Part shown: positions 24,301 through 27,976 of the stretch, one piece after another
Numbering within the stretch: position 1 is the first letter of the stretch
Layout of the letters: every line of letters starts with the position of its first letter
Assembly: GCA_964612085.1 (NCBI GenBank)
Contig: CAZTCJ010000049.1
Span: 1 to 27,976 of the forward strand
Direction of reading: 5' to 3'
Source: CAZTCJ01 sp964612085
Lineage (GTDB): Bacteria; Pseudomonadota; Alphaproteobacteria; JAJFIK01
Length of the DNA stretch: 27,976 bases
The notes under the pieces: model-generated
The model's input: only the letters and a program-made list of their open reading frames with translations
Database searches by the model: none
Told to the model about the DNA's origin: nothing
Position numbers and translations under genes: made by a program

Positions 24301-24731
24301 GAGGCCGAGCCCGCGACACCGCCCACATGGCGCCGTCCGTCCACCAGGGTCAGGGTCCGCTCAGGGCCCAGGCCGCGCAACTGGAGAACGGTCTGGCCGA
24401 CCGAGGTGGCGAAAATGCCGTCCACGGAGCCCGCCGATGTGGTTGTGGTCAAGAGGGCCGGAATGTCGTTGATAACGTCGGCGATATCGATTTCACCGGA
24501 CAGCCGGATCTGCTCCGCGTCGATGGACTGAACGGGCAGTGCGCCCCCCAGATTGGGATCCCGCGCGATGCGCGAACCCGTCACCACAACCACGTCGTAA
24601 TCGTCTTCGTCTTCTTCCGCACCCTCGTCCTGGGCGACGGCCTGTTGGGCCGAAACCGCCAGCGCGATCGCGGCACTGCTCGCAATCAGGGCAGCGCGCA
24701 AGGATCCCCAAGTCTTATCACCAGTCATCAT
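21363..24731 (-). CDS. TonB-dependent outer-membrane receptor
   Basis: This is a 1122-residue outer-membrane transporter driven by TonB-ExbBD. A signal peptide (to about residue 33, ending AVAQ) precedes a short acidic spacer. The plug domain has VVVTGSRI as the TonB-box region, then LQLRGLGPERTLTLVDGRRHV and VERVEVLTGGASAIYGADAVTGVVNFILK, the classic plug end. The rest is the 22-strand barrel, with YFFIGASYRL at the C-terminus. No N-terminal STN domain, and no sigma/anti-sigma pair adjacent. Several cysteine-bearing loops occur in the extracellular part. Tandem ATGs at 24729-24731 and 24726-24728 follow AGGAG with 4 and 7 bases spacing; the second may be the true start. The substrate is unknown; peptides are a guess from the neighbouring carboxypeptidase. 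Confidence 0.92.
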   Translation of the reverse strand: MMTGDKTWGSLRAALIASSAAIALAVSAQQAVAQDEGAEEDEDDYDVVVVTGSRIARDPNLGGALPVQSIDAEQIRLSGEIDIADVINDIPALLTTTTSAGSVDGIFATSVGQTVLQLRGLGPERTLTLVDGRRHVGGVAGSASVDVGSIPPALVERVEVLTGGASAIYGADAVTGVVNFILKDDFEGLDFDIQAGLSGEGDGESLDTTLTYGKNFDDGRGNFTVSANYSLREEILFGDRDFSRNNGIADDLPNPALRFQQGDITGSTPNFQQFFNLDNGFFPTGFRIPSANSFVDDYIAAFGVAPNLTPEELALIARAENSPTRAIRRQPAFSISSNRGVILPANLTDPGTDLDGNGVSDCLQSSVGYNSLFDFAQAFGFAGGCYVVNDDGSVRPYQDGQIAGLFNQFGGDGIQNNFNQDFLVPQDQRFSFNVTGRYDLTPEIRAFFEGKVVYQETEFGGPLNTFYDLLTVSTDNPFIPPELQGVADAAGGLFITRDPTDLGPNINKNERLTYRLVGGIEGTFDTDNFWDGWSYEISGNYGRFKRTLSDRNRVIQDRWFAAIDVTTDANGNPICRSDIDPTAPPTTPFGIPLFDPGFFTFNPGDGSCRPANILGGPNSISKEAVNFVTTTIENEFELEQMVFFGVLNGTLEEFFTLPGGGAVGFAAGAEYRREESTSTFDPLVRGVLPIDIPDVTGDGTTSLAKGTLIRDVDAFGQNSLVFDPESIIQNAGGDFDVYEVFGEVSIPLLREIPFFHELTVDAATRYSDYSTVGKTVTWKAGGVWAPIPDIRFRGVYSKAVRAPNIDELFSPAQSATFRPVDPCEQDEIDALLGAGDPRGANRVANCAADGLPAGFTDPLSARFTGETVGNPDLQEETAFTYTAGAVIQPRFIDGLYLTADYWNIRIEDAISTVSAQDIVDNCYDTSPGGFPNQFCGLFTRNRDPNSAQFLGFNFLSQTELNFAALETAGIDFSARYEFEVGAHAFNVGVSGTYVFRLDEFFDPGDPTAVDPELGELQRPQWAGNLFAQWIYGPLSVNWQTQYQGEQGLRAVEIEAVDFTYGEAGIVDEIFIHDIAVSFAVNEQVELYGGINNLTNEEPFITEQAFPVNPLGRYFFIGASYRL

Positions 24732-24800
24732 CCATCTCCTGCAGTTGCCAAGGGCGTAAAGCCCGGTACGGCAGCCGGTTTGCCTCCCTTCGGGAGGTCC
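24732..24800 (-). promoter_or_regulatory. Structured 5' leader of the TonB-dependent receptor
   Basis: Within 70 bases before the start, the minus strand has a tight hairpin CCTCCC-GAA-GGGAGG (24783-24797), a second GGGC-TTTAC-GCCC (24752-24764) and an alternative CCGG/CCGG pairing (24763-24778) that competes with it. These are followed by TTGGCAACTGCAGGAG carrying the ribosome site. The arrangement resembles a regulatory leader. It is not a cobalamin riboswitch by eye: the conserved B12-box sequence is not found. Confidence 0.4.
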
Positions 24801-25321
24801 TGAATGGACGGCGTCCCCCAATAACGACCCTATCCCCAGCAGCCAGTCATCCGGTTGTCCGGCCGGATAGCCCGGCGAATAACGTCTTCTCTTTTGATAG
24901 AGATCTACAGACGTCACCCATCGATCCGATTATTGAGAGCTTTCGGACGCGCCGCAACGCGGCTTGTCACAAAACGGTCGCGCCCTTCGCCCATTAGTTG
25001 CCTGATGTTGCTCAGATGCCGCAGTTTCGCGACCAAGGACGGTCCTTGCGCTCAAAAACTGTTTTTGGGAGATGAATGGCGGTGACTGCTCGGCAGGCGC
25101 AATGTTGTTGCGATGAGATCCCGATTCCCTGCGGGGCCAGCCGGACCCGAAAACCTACAATCCCGTGAAATCCTAACGCGATAACAGCCTAGGAGCGAAT
25201 TGTCGTTTTCGGTGCTTTATGCGAAAACAACAGCCGTTACCTGTTGTTCGCAGTCGCGAGGGACGGCGCGAAGGGGCGCGGCGGCGGCGCGGGAACGTAA
25301 CGCTTCGATGAGGGGACCATC
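24801..25321. other. Divergent spacer between the receptor and the repeat lipoprotein genes, rich in inverted repeats
   Basis: No gene is seen in this stretch of more than 500 bases. It contains several dyads: ATCCGG/CCGGAT (24849-24868), CAAGGAC-G-GTCCTTG (25034-25048), CAAAAA-CTG-TTTTTG (25053-25067), and a three-armed set at 25201-25250. A ribosome site GAGGGG lies six bases before the lipoprotein ATG at 25322. No clear promoter hexamers were identified. Confidence 0.45.
25201..25250 (+). promoter_or_regulatory. Three-arm inverted repeat upstream of the repeat lipoprotein
   Basis: Arm A TGTCGTTTTCG (25201-25211) can pair with arm B CGAAAACAACAG (25222-25233) in 10 of 11 positions. Arm B can instead pair with arm C CTGTTGTTCG (25241-25250) through a perfect 8-base-pair AACAACAG/CTGTTGTT core. 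A:B and B:C exclude each other, as in attenuators or switches. It could equally be a protein-binding site. Confidence 0.45.
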
Positions 25322-26673
25322 ATGCTACGGATCAATGGAACCGGGGCGGCCTGGCTTAAGGCCTGCCTCACGATTATCGCTGCCGGCCTGTTGACGGCGG
25401 GTTGCGTCACCTATGGCGACGGCTACGGCTATCGCGGTTACGACGACGGGTATCGCGGTTTCGACGATGGCTACTATGGCGACGGCTATTACTACGGCGA
25501 TGACGGCTTCGATTATTACGACGACCGCTATTACGACGATGCCTTCGGCCGGGTGCCGCGCCGGGGCAACGGCAACGACATCATCTGCTGTAAGGATCGA
25601 GGCCGGGATTTCTTCGCGTCCCGCCGGCAATGCCGTCAAACCGACGGCAAGGTGATTTCCCGCAACCGCTGCCGGGGCGAACCGCCGCGCGGCCGGCCCG
25701 GTCCGGACACGGTCTGCTGTAAGCGCGGCAACAGCGATTACTTCTCCAGCCGGGACGGCTGCCGCCGGGATGGCGGACGGGTGATCGATTTCGCCGCCTG
25801 CCGGGATGGCCAGGGGCGCGGCGGACGCGGTGCGGGCGCTGGTGCCGGCGGCCGGGGCCAGGAGCGCGTGTGCTGTCAGCGCGGCAATCGGGACTACTTC
25901 TCCACCCGCCGGGCCTGCCGCCGGGACGGCGGACGGATCGTGGCGAACCAGCGCTGCCGCGATGGCCGCCGGGGCGGCGGCGGTCAACAGCAAGTCTGCT
26001 GTCAGCGCGGCAATCGGGACTACTTCTCCACCCGCCGGGCCTGCCGCCGCGACGGCGGACGGATCGTCGCGAACCAGCGCTGCCGGGATGGCCGCCGGGG
26101 CGGTGGTGNNNNNNNNNNNNNNNNNNNNNNNNNNNNNNNNNNNNNNNNNNNNNNNNNNNNNNNNNNNNNNNNNNNNNNNNNNNNNNNNNNNNNNNNNNNN
26201 NNNNNNNNGGCGGACGGATCGTCGCGAACCAGCGCTGCCGGGATGGCCGCCGGGGCGGTGGTGCCGGTGTGCGTAATGGCGCGGGCGGCGGACAGCAGGT
26301 CTGCTGTCAGCAAGGCAACCGGGATCTGTTCACCACGGTTCAGGGCTGCCGCAGCGTCGGCGGCACCATCGTGGCCCAGCAGCGCTGTGTCGGCGGTGGC
26401 CGCGCCGGACCGGGCCCGCGTGGCCGTAACGATCAGGTCTGCTGCAAGCGGAATGGCCGGGACTTCCTGGCCGGCCGGCAAGACTGTCTGCGCGGCGGCG
26501 GCAAGCTCGCCGAACCGGGCCGTTGCCGGGACGACCGGCGCAAGAACCGGCGCCGGGTGCGGGACGAAAACAAGACCGTCTGCTGCAAGATCGGCAAGAG
26601 CAAGCAGTTCCTGCAAAAGGGCGATTGCAAGGCCCGTGGCGGCAAGACCACCGACAACAAGAGATGCCGGTAA
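25322..26673 (+). CDS. Lipoprotein with tandem CC-X13-C-X12-C cysteine modules, split by an assembly gap
   Basis: The protein has a lipoprotein-type leader ending in LLTAGC (Cys28), so it is probably anchored in the outer or inner membrane facing the periplasm or exterior. Residues 29-75 are almost only Tyr, Gly and Asp with some Arg and Phe, a strongly acidic low-complexity tract. From residue 89 a module repeats: two adjacent cysteines, 13 residues, Cys, 12 residues, Cys, with GxxDxF and GGxIV as typical contents, separated by Arg/Gly-rich linkers. Seven complete modules can be traced with identical spacing. Modules 3 and 4 are nearly identical; the last three have diverged. A 100-N gap (26109-26208) interrupts the array; closing it on the shared 55 bases gives one 398-residue frame. 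I recognise no known family. Four cysteines per module could form disulfides or bind metal. GAGGGG six bases upstream supports the start. Confidence 0.85.
26054..26108. repeat. 55-base direct repeat at the left edge of the second assembly gap
   Basis: This stretch is identical to 26209-26263 and codes for the GGRIVANQRCRDGRRGGG end of a cysteine module. It is the same exact length as at the first gap, pointing to the same assembly cause. Confidence 0.85.
26109..26208. other. Assembly gap of 100 Ns inside the repeat lipoprotein gene
   Basis: This is a placeholder gap in the middle of the tandem cysteine-module array. The true length is unknown, and at least one extra module is likely. Confidence 0.95.
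26209..26263. repeat. 55-base direct repeat at the right edge of the second assembly gap
   Basis: This is the second copy of 26054-26108. After it the sequence departs into a linker (AGVRNGAGGG) and a diverged module. Confidence 0.85.
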
Positions 26674-26695
26674 CGGCTTGAACGATCGACCGGAG

Positions 26696-26725
26696 AAAGG
26701 GCCGTCCTGCGGGGCGGCCCTTTTT
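26696..26725 (+). terminator. Rho-independent terminator of the repeat lipoprotein gene
   Basis: Stem AAAGGGCCG/CGGCCCTTT (nine perfect pairs, loop of ten) runs into TTTTT. It is 23 bases after the lipoprotein stop. The A-run on the left arm means it may also stop transcription of the convergent serine hydrolase gene. Confidence 0.9.
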
Positions 26726-26739
26726 CATGCCCCGGACGA

Positions 26740-27858
26740 TCAGTCCAGGAACAGCTCCATGGCCTTGGCGGCCAGCGGTGAGTCCTGCACCCTGGCATCG
26801 TTCAAGGGATTGCCCCAACGGATGCCGTCTGTGTTGCCCTGCGCCGCCAGGGCGAAACCGTCATCGGGCGCGATCAGCAGCAGGCCCGCATAAGCGTCGG
26901 GCCACCAGCCCCCATGCCACACTAGGCGCTTGCCGTCATGCTCCTGCACATACCAGCCAAGACCGTAGGGCTCGGCTTCTCCCGACGGTTTGACCGGCGG
27001 TGTCCACATGCGCTCCTTGAGAGCTTGCGCCAGCACCCTGTTGTCCATCAGGGCGATGGCGTAGTGGGCCAGATCCGTGACGCCCGCGATGATGCCGGAA
27101 CTGGCATTGAGTTCCGTATTCGGAAGGATCGACACCGCGATGCCGTCGGGATCCTCTTCCGGATCGGTGTGTTTGAAGGGCGGGGCAAGCTGCGTCAGCA
27201 CATGGCCCTTGTCCGGATCGCGCCAGCCCGCCGCCGTGTTTTCCAAGCCCGCCGGACCGATCACATACGTGTTCATCCAGTCCCGCCAGGGCCGGTCGGT
27301 GTTTTCCTCCACGAAGTTCGACAGCCGTCCGAACACCACCGGATTATAGATGAAATCCGTGCCCGGCGTGCCGTTGACACGGTGGGACAGCACCTGTTCC
27401 AAAGTGATCGGGCCGCCGCACTGGATTGGCGGGATGGTCAGGCCGTCCAGCTCCGCGCCGCCGAAAATGATGCCAGAGTTGGTCAGCCAGTCGCAGCGCC
27501 GCTGCCAGTCGCTCAGAGCGGTAAAGTCCGCCTGCAGATCGATATGGCCGTCCGCTTCCATGGCAAGGAGCGTGGCGGCGGTGAAGGTCTTGGTGATCGA
27601 GGCCACCAGATAGCTGGTCTCGGCGGTGGTGGGTTCTTCCGCGTCGTGATCCTGCCAGCCATAGCCGCGCGCGAAGACGATCTCACCGTCCTTGACTACG
27701 GCGACGGAAAAGCTCTGCACCCGGTTCTCCCGGCGGAACTCCTTCAGGAAGGTATCGAACGCCGCGATGGTCTCTTCGGACGGCGGGGTGGCCTGCGCCG
27801 GACACGTCATAAATCCCGCCGTTACAATCGCCGCCAGTGTCCGCGTCAACCGTCCCAT
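26740..27858 (-). CDS. Exported serine hydrolase of the beta-lactamase/penicillin-binding (class C-like, esterase EstB) fold
   Basis: This is a 372-residue protein with a signal peptide (to about residue 23, AQA). The active-site SxxK is SITK (Ser87, Lys90), the Tyr motif is YNP (Tyr171), and WHGG near residue 320 replaces the KTG triad, as in many esterases, D-aminopeptidases and peptidase-like relatives of AmpC. Cys122 and Cys147 may form a disulfide. The family is broad and the substrate cannot be inferred; true AmpC activity is unlikely with HGG in place of KTG. The start has GGAGGGAGG nine bases upstream. It converges on the repeat lipoprotein gene across a shared terminator. Confidence 0.87.
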   Translation of the reverse strand: MGRLTRTLAAIVTAGFMTCPAQATPPSEETIAAFDTFLKEFRRENRVQSFSVAVVKDGEIVFARGYGWQDHDAEEPTTAETSYLVASITKTFTAATLLAMEADGHIDLQADFTALSDWQRRCDWLTNSGIIFGGAELDGLTIPPIQCGGPITLEQVLSHRVNGTPGTDFIYNPVVFGRLSNFVEENTDRPWRDWMNTYVIGPAGLENTAAGWRDPDKGHVLTQLAPPFKHTDPEEDPDGIAVSILPNTELNASSGIIAGVTDLAHYAIALMDNRVLAQALKERMWTPPVKPSGEAEPYGLGWYVQEHDGKRLVWHGGWWPDAYAGLLLIAPDDGFALAAQGNTDGIRWGNPLNDARVQDSPLAAKAMELFLD

Positions 27859-27976
27859 GATACTTCGCCTCCCTCCAGGTCAAGGCGCACCATGGCATGG
27901 CGGTTCGGCGCGCGACAGATCTCTAGGGTCAGGACCCATAAACGGTTGATGCCGTGACGGGTCGGCTTTGCCCGCT
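27859..27976. other. Right-edge sequence without a recognised gene
   Basis: These 118 bases hold the ribosome site of the serine hydrolase and presumably its promoter. Nothing else could be supported before the window ends. Confidence 0.4.

Larger units (their letters stand above)
25586..26670 (+). repeat. Tandem array encoding four-cysteine modules
   Basis: Complete modules begin with the CC pairs at protein residues 89, 132, 184 and 226 before the gap, and three more follow the gap, with a partial one at its right edge. Periods are 42-52 residues because linkers vary while the Cys spacing does not. Modules 3 and 4 share an uninterrupted 53-base identity, a sign of recent duplication. Confidence 0.85.

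Noticed and set aside
24732..24800. Cobalamin riboswitch before the TonB-dependent receptor
   Set aside because: The canonical B12-box and the expected four-way junction are not recognisable; only simple hairpins are seen.
25586..26670. Possible CRISPR array because of regularly spaced repeats
   Set aside because: The repeats are in frame, encode cysteine modules, vary in period and have no unique spacers of constant length; no cas genes are present.
26740..27858. AmpC class C beta-lactamase
   Set aside because: The SxxK and Tyr motifs fit the fold, but WHGG stands in place of the KTG motif, which fits esterase/peptidase relatives better.

Overview
The window looks like draft-assembly sequence from a pigmented Gram-negative bacterium, most likely an alphaproteobacterium. 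The base composition is GC-rich. It carries a bacterial crtE/I/B/Y/Z carotenoid set, an LpxR-type outer-membrane lipid A deacylase, a TonB-dependent receptor with a partnerless zinc carboxypeptidase, and a hybrid PAS histidine kinase. I see no rRNA, tRNA, CRISPR array, transposase or integrase. Taxonomy below class is not claimed.

Layout. (1) Positions 1-7520 hold the carotenoid locus. crtI (-) diverges from an operon crtE - ABC-2 ATPase - ABC-2 permease (+), whose genes overlap by ATGA. This operon meets crtY-crtB-crtZ (-) tail to tail. Together CrtE, CrtB, CrtI, CrtY and CrtZ give the full route from farnesyl diphosphate to GGPP, phytoene, lycopene, beta-carotene and zeaxanthin. A cut-off gene at the left edge converges on crtI. 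(2) Positions 7757-10444 encode a three-PAS hybrid sensor kinase. (3) Positions 10451-14382 are accessory metabolism: an HxlR regulator diverging from a carboxymuconolactone-decarboxylase-like protein across a long inverted repeat, an NAD-dependent epimerase/reductase, a protein of unknown function, a VOC protein of clearly lower GC, and a small secreted-peptide ORF. (4) Positions 14422-18449 (mostly minus strand) carry an Hsp20 with an unusual repeated N-terminal extension, a DUF3237 protein, a class D beta-lactamase and an LpxR-like protein. (5) Positions 18508-24731 (-) carry an M14 carboxypeptidase and a large TonB-dependent receptor with a structured leader. (6) Positions 25322-27858 carry a lipoprotein built of CC-X13-C-X12-C repeats, followed by a convergent serine hydrolase of the beta-lactamase/esterase fold.

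Two observations stand out. The repeat lipoprotein (25322-26673) keeps exactly the same four-cysteine spacing in every complete module, has an acidic Tyr/Asp/Gly N-terminal tract and a cationic C-terminal array, and matches no family I can name. The Hsp20 gene (14484-15670) has four EINR helix motifs instead of the usual one, linked by Gln/Gly/Val-rich repeats. Both genes are cut by 100-N gaps, and in both the same 55 bases stand on each side of the gap. Removing the Ns and one 55-base copy restores a continuous reading frame in both cases (343 and 398 residues). This pattern suggests an assembler with k = 55 that broke at tandem repeats, so the real proteins are probably longer than shown.
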